64,000 bases of DNA from Candidatus Crickella caballi (GCA_018064665.1 JAGHUV010000019.1:1-64000); one strand, 5' to 3'. Positions 25,518-35,032 are shown, counted from the first letter of the stretch. Numbers and translations: made by a program. Notes: generated by a model not told the origin, from the sequence alone.

Positions 25518-27148
25518 TTTGTTCTGATGATCTGCTCGGCAGCTCTGATTCCGTCGCATGCCGCGCTGGTGATTCCGCCGGCATATCCGGCACCCTCTCC
25601 TGCAGGGTAGATACCGCGAATATTGCTTTCGCCGTTACGGTCTCTCAATATTCTCACCGGAGACGAGCTCCTTGTCTCCACAGCAGTTATAACCGCACGC
25701 GGATCATCATAGCCCCTTATCTTACGGCCGAAGTACGGAACGACCTCTCTGATGGCTTCGGATGCAAATTCCGGAAGAGAGTTAAGTACGTATTCGCTGC
25801 TTCCCTCAAGAAATTCCTTCATGCTACAGCATGGTGCGACAAACTTTCTCTCATGCTGTCTGAGTCCGTTTTCGTATGCAAGCCTCTCATAATACTGCTG
25901 AAAACGCACACCTGCCAGAACGTCGTTCGCATCACCGTTGTTATAGTCTTCGCATCTTACATCGCAAAGTATTCCACTGTTTGCTGTGCCGCTGTCACGT
26001 CTTCGATTACTCATTCCGTTCACGCACAGTTCACCCTCGGCTGTCGAGCAGACAACAACCTCTCCGCCCGGGCACATGCAGAATGAGTATACACCCCTGC
26101 CGTTGCTCGCTTTGGCAGACAGCTTGTAATCAGCCGGCGGCAGCAGTCCGGGATCCTCATCCGTACGCATTCCGTATTCAGCGATTGCCTTCTCTCCGTA
26201 CTGTGCGACATCTATCATTGACTGAGGGTGTTCCATGCGAACTCCGATAGAGAATGGCTTCTGCTCCATCGCAAGTCCCTTGTCCCTGATCATCGCAAAA
26301 GTATCTCTTGCACTGTGCCCGACAGCAAGCACGAGGTCATCAGTGTCAAACTCATAGGTTCCGGTATTCTCGCAGGATATACCCATGCCCGAATATTCAC
26401 TGATTGTTATGCCGGAAATGTGATCATCCGAGATATTGATTGAGTCGAGTCTCGTATTAAATCTGACCTCACCTCCAAGATCTTCTATCCTGTGACGAAG
26501 TTCAACGATTACCTTTCTGAGCACATCTGTACCGATATGCGGTTTGTTGAGATAAAGTATGTCGTCTCCGGCACCGGCCTCCGCAAAGGTTCTGAGAACG
26601 TCTCTGACGCGCCCGTCTTTGATGCCTGTACCGAGTTTTCCGTCGGAAAAGGTTCCTGCGCCGCCTTCACCGTAAAGCATGTTTCCTTCAGGATCCAGCA
26701 GTCCGGATCTGCGAAAATTCCCGACAGCTGTAATTCTGTCTGCCATTTCCGGTCCTCTCTCAATTACAAGCGGTCTGAGTCCTGCTTCTGCAAGCTTCAA
26801 TGCCGCAAAAATACCGCAAGGTCCCATACCGACAACCACCGGTCTTCTCTCGGACGTAAGCTGAACTGCTTCGGTCGGCTCTTCATCCGTAACAGCCTGC
26901 ACGCTGAGACCGTGAAGCTTCACCGCGGACTTAATCGGCTTTTTCAGAAGCTTTCTGCCGGTCCATACGTCAACAGACGCAACATAATGAACATCGTTCT
27001 TGTCACGAGCATCAACAGACAGTCTTCTTAATTCCCAATCAAAGATATCCCCGCCGCTCAGCTTAAGCTTATGCTCGAGCACTGCGAGTATCCTCTCTTT
27101 AGGATCATCTATTGCCAGTTTGATGTCGTTGATTCTGTAGTGGTTCAT
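25511..27148 (-). CDS. FAD-dependent dehydrogenase (COG2509 family)
   Basis: The protein has 545 residues. A short N-terminal domain of about 100 residues precedes the dinucleotide-binding motif 'VVVGMGPCGIFAALKLAEAGLRPLVIERG'-type (quoted ends VVVGMG and VIERG). The COG2509 hallmarks are 'GEGGAGTFSDGKLGTGIKD', 'LVLAVGHSARDTFAM', 'SFCMCPGG', and the final 'GIYPAGEGAGYAGGITSAACDGI'. It is an uncharacterised flavoprotein oxidoreductase widespread in Firmicutes. It lies 43 bp after aroQ and may be the last gene of the shikimate operon. Confidence 0.87.
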   Translation of the reverse strand: MNHYRINDIKLAIDDPKERILAVLEHKLKLSGGDIFDWELRRLSVDARDKNDVHYVASVDVWTGRKLLKKPIKSAVKLHGLSVQAVTDEEPTEAVQLTSERRPVVVGMGPCGIFAALKLAEAGLRPLVIERGPEMADRITAVGNFRRSGLLDPEGNMLYGEGGAGTFSDGKLGTGIKDGRVRDVLRTFAEAGAGDDILYLNKPHIGTDVLRKVIVELRHRIEDLGGEVRFNTRLDSINISDDHISGITISEYSGMGISCENTGTYEFDTDDLVLAVGHSARDTFAMIRDKGLAMEQKPFSIGVRMEHPQSMIDVAQYGEKAIAEYGMRTDEDPGLLPPADYKLSAKASNGRGVYSFCMCPGGEVVVCSTAEGELCVNGMSNRRRDSGTANSGILCDVRCEDYNNGDANDVLAGVRFQQYYERLAYENGLRQHERKFVAPCCSMKEFLEGSSEYVLNSLPEFASEAIREVVPYFGRKIRGYDDPRAVITAVETRSSSPVRILRDRNGESNIRGIYPAGEGAGYAGGITSAACDGIRAAEQIIRTKQ

Positions 27149-27191
27149 TCTGTCGATTATACGTTTTTATGGATAACAGTTAGCGTCTTAG

Positions 27192-27632
27192 TTATCTCTG
27201 TTCGCTCAATATATCTATCGCGTCGATATAGCCGTTGAAGTGATCTCCTGCAAGTGTTGCAACAGCCACTTCACTGATGTATGAATGATGTCTGTAGTCT
27301 TCTCTCAGAGAAGGGTCGCTGAGATGTACCTCGACAGTCGGAATCTGCACTGCCTTAAGCGCGTCCATAATCGCAATACTCGTATGTGTATATCCTGCAG
27401 CGTTGATTACAATACCGTCAAAGCCTTCCCTGTACGCATACTGGATCTCATCGATGATAGCACCCTCATGATTGCTTTGAAAGAAGCATAGTTCATGGCC
27501 CGCATCACTGTCCTCGCCGCGCATATCTCTGATAAAGCTCACCATATCATCGTATGTGTTGTTGCCGTATATATCAGGCTCTCTTATGCCCAGAAGGTTG
27601 ATATTAGGGCCGTTAATAATCATTATTTTCAT
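27192..27632 (-). CDS. aroQ: 3-dehydroquinate dehydratase, type II
   Basis: The protein has 146 residues, the normal type II length. 'MIINGPNINLLGIREPDIYGNNTYDDM' contains the catalytic Arg and Tyr. 'FFQSNHEGAIIDEI' has the Glu, 'GIVINAAGYTHTSIAIMDAL' the substrate Asn, and 'VEVHLSDPSLREDYRHHSY' the His and Arg. It converts 3-dehydroquinate to 3-dehydroshikimate. AAAGGA precedes the ATG. It is 100 bp downstream of aroEK. Confidence 0.96.
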   Translation of the reverse strand: MKIMIINGPNINLLGIREPDIYGNNTYDDMVSFIRDMRGEDSDAGHELCFFQSNHEGAIIDEIQYAYREGFDGIVINAAGYTHTSIAIMDALKAVQIPTVEVHLSDPSLREDYRHHSYISEVAVATLAGDHFNGYIDAIDILSEQR

Positions 27633-27732
27633 GTTTTTTATCCTTTCTTTATGAGGAATGCCTGTCGATCAGGCTCTTTTCTATCCTTTCGTTGCGGGGA
27701 ACGCAGGTCCGTCGGCCAGGCTCTGCGAATGG

Positions 27733-29100
27733 CTATATCCAGTCATTTTCAGCAAGATGACAGATGTAGCGATCGATTTTCCTGCCTATCTCAAGCGCAA
27801 AGCGCTTCATGTCCCTGTTGTATTCTCTGGCGTTGTCTTCCTTCTCGGACTGAGCTCCGAAGGTTCTGTTGTTGGATACAGTAATGTCCGCCATCCTGCG
27901 GTATATTCTGTCTCTCTTATTGAAAATCTCAAAGACGCCGGTCTTCTGACTGATCGGCCTGTTCTTGATGCTGAGGCTGTCGAGCGGCCTTCTGAGATAA
28001 ATCACAACTCCGTTGCTTCTGAGTATATCTCTGCTGATAGGGTTAAGTATGCTTCCGCCGCCTGTTGCGATAACACTGTCAGTAACGCTGCACATGCTCT
28101 TGACTGCCTCAAACTCCTTCTCGCGGAAGTACTGTTCGCCTTTGCCTCCCGGCGCAAGCACATCATTGATTTTCTCGCCGAGCAGCTCCTCAGTCTTCTC
28201 ATCCACATCGATGAAATTGAAGCCCATCTCGTACGCATATCTGCGGAATATGGTCGTCTTGCCGCTGCCGGGCATGCCTATAGCAACAACATTCAGCTGC
28301 TTTTTCAGAAGCTTTCGCCTGATGTCCCTCATCAGATAAGGATTGTTCAATTTCAGGCTGAACCTGTTGCGCCAGATTTTGCACGAATCTATCGCCTGAT
28401 GTATCAGCATCTCAATGCCGGACATAGTCTTGCAGCCCGTAATGCGCTTTGCATCCTGCAGGAACTTGGTCCTGTACGGATTGTAGATGAGGTCTACAGC
28501 ATATTTCAGCTCGGTAAAAATCGACATATTCCTTCCGTTCTCCTGCATCGGAGAGCGGTCGTTATTGGGATACTGACCGACAGGTGTTGCATTGACGATA
28601 ATGTCCACATCGAAATAGTTGTGCAGCTCATCGTAGCCGATGATTTTGCGGTCGCCAAATTTCTTATCCTCCGGATTTCTGGACACCAGAACAACCTCTG
28701 CAGCGCCCTTTTTCTCAAGAGCTATCGTTGCCGCACGAGCACCGCCGCCCGTACCGAGAACAATGCACTTTGCACCATTGGCTCTGTCACCTATCATCGT
28801 TTTGAAACCGTAGACATCGGTGTTGTCTCCAACGAGGCGGCCATCCGAAAGCCTGCGGACGCAGTTGACCGCATTAGCCTCCAGAGCACAATCTGATATC
28901 TCATCCAGATATTTCATGACATCCTGCTTGTATGGAATTGTAACGTTGAAGCCGTCATATTCAGTATTCTTCAGCGCAGCCTCAAGCATGTCCGAAGCTT
29001 CGAGCTCGATGTAATCATACTCATAATCCCCGAGGAAGCTGTGAAGAAGCTTGGATTCGCTATGCGCCAGGCTTCTGCCGATAAGTCCGTATTTAGCCAT
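27733..29100 (-). CDS. aroEK: Fused shikimate dehydrogenase - shikimate kinase
   Basis: The protein has 455 residues. The AroE part (1-270) shows 'GLIGRSLAHSESKLLHSF', 'GFNVTIPYKQDVM' (catalytic Lys), 'NTDVYGF' (Asp) and an NADP loop 'VLGTGGGARAA'. The AroK part (about 285-455) has Walker A GMPGSGKTT, 'FIDVDEKTEELLG' and 'VIATGGGSILN'. The two domains carry out consecutive steps: dehydroshikimate to shikimate to shikimate-3-phosphate. Some linker residues (about 255-290) join them in frame with no stop, so the fusion is real in this sequence. It overlaps the chorismate mutase gene by 8 bp. Confidence 0.95.
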   Translation of the reverse strand: MAKYGLIGRSLAHSESKLLHSFLGDYEYDYIELEASDMLEAALKNTEYDGFNVTIPYKQDVMKYLDEISDCALEANAVNCVRRLSDGRLVGDNTDVYGFKTMIGDRANGAKCIVLGTGGGARAATIALEKKGAAEVVLVSRNPEDKKFGDRKIIGYDELHNYFDVDIIVNATPVGQYPNNDRSPMQENGRNMSIFTELKYAVDLIYNPYRTKFLQDAKRITGCKTMSGIEMLIHQAIDSCKIWRNRFSLKLNNPYLMRDIRRKLLKKQLNVVAIGMPGSGKTTIFRRYAYEMGFNFIDVDEKTEELLGEKINDVLAPGGKGEQYFREKEFEAVKSMCSVTDSVIATGGGSILNPISRDILRSNGVVIYLRRPLDSLSIKNRPISQKTGVFEIFNKRDRIYRRMADITVSNNRTFGAQSEKEDNAREYNRDMKRFALEIGRKIDRYICHLAENDWI

Positions 29101-29362
29101 TTATCTTTTCCTGATACTCCTTGCTGAGATCCGCCAAGGTCAGATAGAGCTTGCTCACAAATGCCGCGAGGTCGTCATCAACATTCTTGGCAATTGAGTC
29201 CAGCTTAGCCTTCTCTCGTCCTATGTCCAGAACCGGCAGACCGTTTGCCTTCTTGTATTCTGCGATTTCCGCCGAAAGCTCCATTCTCTTTCTGAACGCG
29301 TCGAGGATTTCTTTGTCCACCGCATCCATCTGAGCCCTCAAAGTTTCCAGATCCTTACTCAT
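29093..29362 (-). CDS. Chorismate mutase (AroQ class, stand-alone)
   Basis: The protein has 89 residues. The all-helical fold is indicated by 'LRAQMDAVDKEILDAFRKRMELSAEIAEYK', whose key residues are the Arg near the N-terminus, 'R-K/R-M' and 'I-A-x-Y-K'. It converts chorismate to prephenate, the branch to Phe and Tyr. It overlaps aroC upstream and aroEK downstream by 8 bp each, which suggests coupling. DAHP synthase in this operon lacks a fused mutase or regulatory domain, so this is the separate enzyme. Confidence 0.92.
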   Translation of the reverse strand: MSKDLETLRAQMDAVDKEILDAFRKRMELSAEIAEYKKANGLPVLDIGREKAKLDSIAKNVDDDLAAFVSKLYLTLADLSKEYQEKING

Positions 29363-30368
29363 CTTCTGCCTCCAATCTATCCAGCAGTGTCAAGGCCACC
29401 ATAGCTTCTACAACAGGAAGCACACGCGGCACAATGCATACATCATGTCGTCCTTCTATGCACAGATCAGTTTCCGACATCCTTTCTATGTCCACTGTTC
29501 TCTGCATCAATCCTATTGACGGAACCGGCTTGAATGCCACATTCATCGTCAGCTTCATTCCTGTCGATATGCCGCCGCTTATTCCGCCCTGTCTGTTGCT
29601 CTTAGTGTATATTCTGTCTCCGTCAATATAATATTCGTCGTTATTTACAGAGCCTCTGCTGTAAGAGCCTTCGAAGCCGCTGCCGAATTCAACACCTTTG
29701 GCTGAAGGAATGGCAAGCAAAGCCTTGGCCAAATCTCCCTCGAGTCCGTCCATGCCGGGGCCTCCGATGCCGCCCGGATATCCGCTCACACAGCAGCCTA
29801 CAACGCCTCCGAGAGAATCTCCTTCCTCGGCCGCCGATGCGATCATCTCGCAGAATTCTTCTTCGTCATCCTCCTCCATGAAGACGCATGGCATGCCTCC
29901 GATCGACATAATATATGAGTCAACTCTGACGCCTTTCTGCTCAAGCAGCTGTTTCGCTATTCCTCCCGCAACACAGAAAGCCGCTGTCATTCTGCCCGAG
30001 AACTCGCCTCCGCCCGGCTGCAGGCCTTCCTTCCCGTACTTGAGATATGCTCCAAGATCTGCATGTCCCGGTCTCAGAACACTGCGGAGCTTATCGTAAT
30101 CCGAACTCTTAATGTCGCGGTTTAGGATATGTGCTTCAAGAACTTCGCCCCTGTCCTTATCCCATTCAACAATGTCAGGCTCACGCCTTGCAGTGCTGCA
30201 AAGCTCTGCAAGATAGGAACCGTCGCCATGTCTTCTGTCCATGAAGGACTGAAGACTTTCCTTGTCAAATTTAGCATCGCTCGGAAAGCCTTCCATTCGA
30301 ATCGTAATTCTGTCCGAATGGGAGGCGCCCTCTATATTAACTTGAATTTTTCTGAATTCTAATTTCAT
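29355..30368 (-). CDS. aroC: Chorismate synthase
   Basis: The protein has 337 residues, slightly short. The middle and end are typical: 'VLRPGHADLGAYLKYG', 'QPGGGEFSGRMTAAFCVAGGIAKQL', 'NRQGGISGGISTGMKLTMNVAFKPVPSI' and 'GRHDVCIVPRVLPVVEAMVAL'. The N-terminal motif, normally GESHG, reads GASHS here. Both catalytic histidines (of GxSHx and RPGHAD) are kept. It converts EPSP to chorismate with reduced FMN. The gap to aroA is 1 bp. Confidence 0.93.
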   Translation of the reverse strand: MKLEFRKIQVNIEGASHSDRITIRMEGFPSDAKFDKESLQSFMDRRHGDGSYLAELCSTARREPDIVEWDKDRGEVLEAHILNRDIKSSDYDKLRSVLRPGHADLGAYLKYGKEGLQPGGGEFSGRMTAAFCVAGGIAKQLLEQKGVRVDSYIMSIGGMPCVFMEEDDEEEFCEMIASAAEEGDSLGGVVGCCVSGYPGGIGGPGMDGLEGDLAKALLAIPSAKGVEFGSGFEGSYSRGSVNNDEYYIDGDRIYTKSNRQGGISGGISTGMKLTMNVAFKPVPSIGLMQRTVDIERMSETDLCIEGRHDVCIVPRVLPVVEAMVALTLLDRLEAEDE

Positions 30369-30369
30369 A

Positions 30370-31620
30370 TTATTGCTGAAGCCTCTTCAGTTCTTCAAAG
30401 AAACCCGGATATGATTTGCTTACACATTCAGGGTCTTTAATGATTACAGCCTTCTCACATTTTATTGAGGCCAAAGCAGCGAACATCACCATACGATGGT
30501 CTCCGCAGCAGTCTACGGGCTCATCGCTGCCGGGCAGCAGCCTGTCACCGATTCCTGTTACGGTCAGGCTGTCCCTTGCCTCTGTGACCTCCGCCCCAAG
30601 CTGCCTCAGAATAGAGGCAAGGGTGCTGAGGCGATCGGATTCCTTGAGCCTCAGCCTGCCCGCCCCTGCTATGCCTATCCTGCGCTCTGTACCGAGTGCC
30701 GCAAGCATGATTGCAGGTGCGAGATCCGGACAATCACTTATATCTATAACCATATCTCTTTCGTATATTTTCTTTAAGATGTCTGCAAAGCAGCTGTCTC
30801 CCTGCAGAGAATTCTCGGATAATCCTCGAAGTACGATTTCATCACCCGACAGCCTACCTGCAGCCATCCACATAGCAGCGGCTGACCAGTCACCCTCAAG
30901 TATTCGGCACTCAAGTTCAGTCCTTGATGAGCACTGTCCCTTTACGCTTTTGAAATCCTTGTATGCCCGGATCACCTCTTCGGTCATAGCCACATAGCTC
31001 TTGGATTCAATATTCCCTTCGATATTCAGCTTCGATTGACCGCCCATGGCATAAAACGCCAGCAGAAGTCCGGAGATATATTGAGAGCTGATATTTCCGG
31101 GGATTGTATATGTGCCGGGTTCAAGCTTGCCGGAAAGTCTGATGCGCAGGCTCCCGTCCGATGTAATCTCATTGCCGACATTAGAGCATGCATCGTCTTC
31201 ACTATATGTATCAGAGCATACACCTTTCTCTATATATTCAATCGAAGCTCCATGCTTCTTGAGCTCATCCGTAAGCTCTTTCACAGGTCTTCCTACAAGC
31301 GATCCCTCTGCAACGAATTCAGCTTCCTTTCCCATCGTAGCAGCAACCGGAAGCAACAGTCGCAAAGTGGTTCCGCTTTCGCCGCAGTTAAGTACCGGTC
31401 TTTCCTCCTCAATAAGCTTCCTAATGCTGTTAAGAGTAGCTTTGACATCATCGCACAGACGATATCCCGCGTCCTCCGAAGCTTCGAATTTTTCGGCGAA
31501 TTCCTTAATTGCAGCAAAGTCTCCTGCGATATATGCGCAAATAAGATAACGATGTGCCAGCGATTTACTCAGTGGCACATCTATCGTTCCTTTTAATTTC
31601 TTTAATTCAACGCTAAGCAT
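30370..31620 (-). CDS. aroA: 5-enolpyruvylshikimate-3-phosphate synthase
   Basis: The protein has 416 residues. Motifs are '[16 protein letters not shown]' (N-terminal Lys-Ser), '[18 protein letters not shown]', '[11 protein letters not shown]', '[12 protein letters not shown]', '[21 protein letters not shown]' and '[16 protein letters not shown]'. It joins shikimate-3-phosphate with PEP. Its start overlaps aroF by 8 bp. It is a somewhat diverged member (GES for GNS in the PEP loop), but all core motifs are present. Confidence 0.95.
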   Translation of the reverse strand: MLSVELKKLKGTIDVPLSKSLAHRYLICAYIAGDFAAIKEFAEKFEASEDAGYRLCDDVKATLNSIRKLIEEERPVLNCGESGTTLRLLLPVAATMGKEAEFVAEGSLVGRPVKELTDELKKHGASIEYIEKGVCSDTYSEDDACSNVGNEITSDGSLRIRLSGKLEPGTYTIPGNISSQYISGLLLAFYAMGGQSKLNIEGNIESKSYVAMTEEVIRAYKDFKSVKGQCSSRTELECRILEGDWSAAAMWMAAGRLSGDEIVLRGLSENSLQGDSCFADILKKIYERDMVIDISDCPDLAPAIMLAALGTERRIGIAGAGRLRLKESDRLSTLASILRQLGAEVTEARDSLTVTGIGDRLLPGSDEPVDCCGDHRMVMFAALASIKCEKAVIIKDPECVSKSYPGFFEELKRLQQ

Positions 31621-32437
31621 TTAAAGCACCTGTCAATGCTCTGATTTTCTTCATCAGCTCTGCAAACTGCTGAGGTGTCAGAGATTGTCTTCCATCCGAA
31701 AGCGCAAGCTTCGGATCGCTGTGAACTTCTATCATGAGGCCATCTGCGCCCGCAGCTGTCGCAGCGAGGGCCAGCGAGCCTACCAGCTCGCTCCGTCCGC
31801 AGGCATGACTCGGGTCTGCCAGGACCGGCAGATGGCTGAGCCGCTTCAGGACAGGAACAGCGGCTATATCCATAGTGCTTCTTGTATATGTTTCGAAGGT
31901 TCTTATTCCCCTTTCGCACAGAATAACATTAGGGTTTCCTTCCGACAGCACATACTCCGCCGCAGTAAGAAACTCCTGATAAGTCGCAGAGATTCCTCTC
32001 TTAATGAGGACCGGCTTGTCTGTTTGTCCCACTGCTTTGAGCAACGCAAAATTCTGCATATTGCGCGCACCTATCTGCAGCACGTCAATATCCTCAAACA
32101 AATCAAGATTGCCTGCATCCATAATCTCCGACACGATTGGAAGTCCGGTCTCCTGCTTTGCCTTGAGCAACAGCTTAATTCCTTCGGCTTCAAGTCCCTG
32201 GAAGTCGTATGGCGAGGTACGAGGCTTGTATGCGCCGCCTCTCAGCATATCTGCGCCCGCCTCTTTAACAGCTTCTGCTATGCCCATGATCTGTGATTCA
32301 GACTCAACAGAACAAGGGCCTGCGATAACCGCAAAGCCCCCTCTACCGATACTTACTTCCCCGGCCTGGACAATTGTATCGTCCGGATGAAGTTCTCTGC
32401 TATATAGCATTTTTTCTTTATATCTGATTTCTTCCAT
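31613..32437 (-). CDS. aroF: DAHP synthase (AroF/KDO8P-synthase-like class I)
   Basis: The protein has 274 residues. '[16 protein letters not shown]', '[25 protein letters not shown]', '[14 protein letters not shown]', '[19 protein letters not shown]' and '[14 protein letters not shown]' are the class Ibeta motifs. It condenses PEP and erythrose-4-phosphate, the first shikimate step. There is no ACT or mutase regulatory domain. The ATG at 32437 overlaps the rpoZ stop (TAATG); a longer frame to 32512 lies inside rpoZ and is rejected. Confidence 0.95.
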   Translation of the reverse strand: MEEIRYKEKMLYSRELHPDDTIVQAGEVSIGRGGFAVIAGPCSVESESQIMGIAEAVKEAGADMLRGGAYKPRTSPYDFQGLEAEGIKLLLKAKQETGLPIVSEIMDAGNLDLFEDIDVLQIGARNMQNFALLKAVGQTDKPVLIKRGISATYQEFLTAAEYVLSEGNPNVILCERGIRTFETYTRSTMDIAAVPVLKRLSHLPVLADPSHACGRSELVGSLALAATAAGADGLMIEVHSDPKLALSDGRQSLTPQQFAELMKKIRALTGALNA

Positions 32438-32637
32438 TACTCCTCTGATCTCTTGTAGCTGATCAGATCCTGAGAGATTTCCTTTGCAGCCTGGCTTACA
32501 GGTCTTTCGCACTCTTCTTCAGTCAGAACAGGCTTCTTGTCGATGATGTCTCTTGCTCTCTTAGCTGTAAGAGTAACCAGTGAATATCTGCTGTCTGTCT
32601 TCTCCTGAAGTTTATTGATTGATGGATAAAGTAACAT
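32437..32637 (-). CDS. rpoZ: RNA polymerase omega subunit
   Basis: The protein has 66 residues. '[29 protein letters not shown]' is the omega signature. It stabilises beta' in RNA polymerase. The start is 2 bp after the gmk stop, with GAGGAGG inside the end of gmk. The stop overlaps the aroF start, so the gene links the gmk unit to the shikimate genes. Confidence 0.95.
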   Translation of the reverse strand: MLLYPSINKLQEKTDSRYSLVTLTAKRARDIIDKKPVLTEEECERPVSQAAKEISQDLISYKRSEE

Positions 32638-32639
32638 TA

Positions 32640-33251
32640 TTATTCCTCCTCGTATTTCTTAATTATCGGTTTAATCTTATCCGGAACTCTTCGTCCCTCA
32701 GCTGTCATGATGCTCTTTGCCTCGGCAATCGCCTTGTCCATGTCATCGTTGACAATATAGTAATCATATTCTCCAATCAGCTTCATCTCATTGAGCGCCT
32801 CTCCGAGTCTCTTCTCTACCACTTCCTGTGTCTCGGTTCCGCGTCCTTCAAGACGCTCTCTGAGCTTTGCCATGCTCGGCGGAAGAATGAAAATCATTAT
32901 TGCATCCGGCATCGCTGCCTTAGCCTGAAGTCCGCCCTGAACATCGATATCGAGTATCACATTGCGTCCGCGTTCAAGCTTTTTCAGAACAGCATCCTTA
33001 GGCGTTCCGTACATGTTGTCGAAAACCTCTGCATGCTCTAAGAAGTTCCCCTTTTCAATATTCTCGATAAACGTCTCTCTGCTTACGAAAAAGTAGTCCT
33101 TTCCTTCAACCTCACCTTCTCGCGGTGCCCTTGTAGTCATCGATACCGAGAAATCGGTGTTTCTTTCCTTGAGGAGTTCATGACAAATAGTTCCTTTGCC
33201 CGCTCCCGAAGGTCCTGAAATAACAAACAGTTTGCCTTTGCCGTGCGTCAT
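32640..33251 (-). CDS. gmk: Guanylate kinase
   Basis: The protein has 203 residues. Walker A is SGPSGAGKGT, followed by 'FSVSMTTRAPREGEVEGKDYFFV' (GMP binding) and 'VILDIDVQGGLQAK'. It phosphorylates GMP to GDP. The start at 33251 gives the usual length; longer starts at 33290 and 33344 add residues not in the family. It appears to be the first gene of a gmk-rpoZ-aro transcript, with a good promoter just upstream. Confidence 0.96.
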   Translation of the reverse strand: MTHGKGKLFVISGPSGAGKGTICHELLKERNTDFSVSMTTRAPREGEVEGKDYFFVSRETFIENIEKGNFLEHAEVFDNMYGTPKDAVLKKLERGRNVILDIDVQGGLQAKAAMPDAIMIFILPPSMAKLRERLEGRGTETQEVVEKRLGEALNEMKLIGEYDYYIVNDDMDKAIAEAKSIMTAEGRRVPDKIKPIIKKYEEE

Positions 33252-33294
33252 ACCTAGCCTCTCTGAGAATTCCAACTTATAATCATACATAGTG

Positions 33295-33323
33295 ATTATA
33301 TAGCAATGGCCCTTAAGGAGCAA
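33295..33323 (-). promoter_or_regulatory. Promoter of the gmk-rpoZ-aro operon
   Basis: On the minus strand TTGCTC (33323-33318) and TATAAT (33300-33295) are 17 bp apart. The -10 box is perfect. It lies just after the terminator of the upstream pseudouridine synthase gene. Confidence 0.65.
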
Positions 33324-33325
33324 TA

Positions 33326-33351
33326 AAAAAGGCTGAAATTTCAACCTTTTT
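33326..33351 (-). terminator. Intrinsic terminator after the pseudouridine synthase gene
   Basis: AAAAAGG-C-TGAAATTTCA-A-CCTTTTT is a near-perfect palindrome. On the minus strand it ends in TTTTTTATT. It separates the rRNA-modification genes from the gmk operon. Confidence 0.75.
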
Positions 33352-33377
33352 CATTATGTTTATGTTATATTCATTCA

Positions 33378-34133
33378 CTATTGTTCCGTTAATGCTGCGA
33401 CTTCCTGTTCGCTTAGCCTTCTGTATTCGCCAGGCGCAAGCTCATCATCAAGGATCAGGCTTCCCATCGCAACGCGTCTGAGATGCTGAACCTCGTTATC
33501 GAGTGCTTCAAACATTCTTTTGATCTGATGGTAACGGCCCTCATGGATTATCACTTCATATGTCGCACCGCCAAAGCAATCGTCGCCGTCATCGACTCTT
33601 CGAATCTTCGCAGGAAGCGTCGGCTCATCATCGCCTATGTCCAGTCCCTCCATGAAACGAACAAGCTCGTCATCGTTCAGCGGCTTTCGTACATATGCGA
33701 TATATGTCTTATCAACGTGTTTCTTCGGCGAAAGCAGCCTGTGTGCAAGCTGTCCATCGTTAGTTATAAGCAGCAAACCCTCGGTATCCTTGTCCAGTCT
33801 TCCCACGGGGAACAGGTCTCTTGTGTTCTCAGCCTCGAGTATATCAAGTACGGTACGACTGAGTCCGTCTCTTGTCGCACTTACGCAGCCTGCCGGCTTG
33901 TTAAGCATGAAGTAACGGAACTGCTCATATGTAAGAGTCCTGCCATCTACAGTTACCGCATCCGACAATGCAGCCTCTGGCTTGCCCGGATTTCCGCCAA
34001 GCTCCACCTTACAGCCACCGTCTGTTACGACTGAACCGTTGACCGATACTTTGCCCTTCTTTATTAAAGATTTGACCTCGCTTCTGGTACCATATCCGCA
34101 CTCCGCAAGGTAACGATCAAGTCTCATTTTCAT
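33378..34133 (-). CDS. rRNA pseudouridine synthase (RsuA/RluB family)
   Basis: The protein has 251 residues. An N-terminal S4 RNA-binding domain (about 3-60; 'RLDRYLAECGYGTRSEVKSLIKKGKVSVNG') is followed by the catalytic domain with 'FPVGRLDKDTEGLLLITNDGQLAHRLLSP' carrying the catalytic Asp. C-terminal 'VIIHEGRYHQIKRMFEALDNEVQHLRR' is the family's KRM motif. It isomerises a uridine in 16S or 23S rRNA; the family does not fix which. It lies 5 bp after rsmE. Confidence 0.93.
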   Translation of the reverse strand: MKMRLDRYLAECGYGTRSEVKSLIKKGKVSVNGSVVTDGGCKVELGGNPGKPEAALSDAVTVDGRTLTYEQFRYFMLNKPAGCVSATRDGLSRTVLDILEAENTRDLFPVGRLDKDTEGLLLITNDGQLAHRLLSPKKHVDKTYIAYVRKPLNDDELVRFMEGLDIGDDEPTLPAKIRRVDDGDDCFGGATYEVIIHEGRYHQIKRMFEALDNEVQHLRRVAMGSLILDDELAPGEYRRLSEQEVAALTEQ

Positions 34134-34138
34134 ATTAT

Positions 34139-34933
34139 CTATTCTTCCGATTCAGCCTCAAGCTCATACATCAAGATGGACATCACTGCAAGTCCTGCAG
34201 TCTCTGTTCTGAGTATTCTCTTACCGAGCGTGATGATTTTTGCTCCCGCAGCTTCAGCCTTGGCAACTTCTTCTTCCGAAAAACCACCCTCAGGTCCGAT
34301 GAATACGGCAATGCGCAAAGGCTTATTCTCGCTTCCGGCTGTGCCCTCATTTCCGGCCTCTGCCTTGCGCTTCAGCTCGCCTATAACATTTCTGGTCTCA
34401 GTAATGCCCTTGGCATTCTCGTATGGGAAAAGAATTGCGTCCATCTCTCCCGCATATCTTATCGCCTCGCCATATGTCATCGGCTCTGTAACCTCAGGAA
34501 TAATGCTGCGTCCCGACTGCTTTGCAGCAGCTTCCGCAATGCCCTGCCATCTGGCTGTTCTCTTGGCCGCTTTCTTGTCATCAAGCTTCACTATGCATCG
34601 GCTCATGGCAACAGGAACTATCTCATGTACACCAAGCTCGATCGTCTTCTGAATGATCAGCTCCATCTTGTCGGCCTTAGGTAAGCCCTGGAAAAGAGTC
34701 ACTTCAACAGGCAGCTCCGTATACGAAGGCCAGCTGTTAAGGATATTCAGGACAACCGCATCAGCTTCAATGCTTCCGATAGTGCACAAATAATCCATTC
34801 CGGTGCCGTCGCTTACTGTGAGCTCTTCACCCGGACGCATGCGAAGCACGCGGCTGATGTGATTCACATCGTCTCCCTCGATAATTATTCTCTTGTCTGA
34901 AACCTTCTCCGGTTCCGCAAAAAATCTCGGCAT
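34139..34933 (-). CDS. rsmE: 16S rRNA (uracil1498-N3)-methyltransferase
   Basis: The protein has 264 residues, a SPOUT-family methyltransferase. The N-terminal PUA-like part (1-70; 'HISRVLRMRPGEELTVSDGTG') is followed by 'GLPKADKMELIIQKTIELGVHEIVPV', 'RTARWQGIAEAAAKQSGR', and the knot region 'VFIGPEGGFSEEEVAKAEAAGAKIITLGKRILRTETA'. It methylates U1498 of 16S rRNA. It is adjacent to the pseudouridine synthase, a sensible rRNA-modification pair. Confidence 0.95.
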   Translation of the reverse strand: MPRFFAEPEKVSDKRIIIEGDDVNHISRVLRMRPGEELTVSDGTGMDYLCTIGSIEADAVVLNILNSWPSYTELPVEVTLFQGLPKADKMELIIQKTIELGVHEIVPVAMSRCIVKLDDKKAAKRTARWQGIAEAAAKQSGRSIIPEVTEPMTYGEAIRYAGEMDAILFPYENAKGITETRNVIGELKRKAEAGNEGTAGSENKPLRIAVFIGPEGGFSEEEVAKAEAAGAKIITLGKRILRTETAGLAVMSILMYELEAESEE

Positions 34934-34946
34934 TGTTTACTCCAAA

Positions 34947-34961
34947 ACGCCCGCAAGGCGT
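34947..34961 (-). terminator. Small terminator-like hairpin between yicC and rsmE genes
   Basis: ACGCCC, a GCAA loop and GGCGT form a compact stem; on the minus strand TTTT follows. The stem is short, so the function is uncertain. Confidence 0.4.
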
Positions 34962-35032
34962 CTTTCACTCATAATATGTTGTATAGTATTTTATGCGCTT
35001 CTTCCCGTATATTCGCTTATACTCGGCGTTTT

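Noticed and set aside
27658..28896. 412-codon plus-strand ORF
   Set aside because: It lies antisense to the aroE-aroK fusion, has no ribosome site or recognisable domain, and mirrors the codon bias of the real gene.
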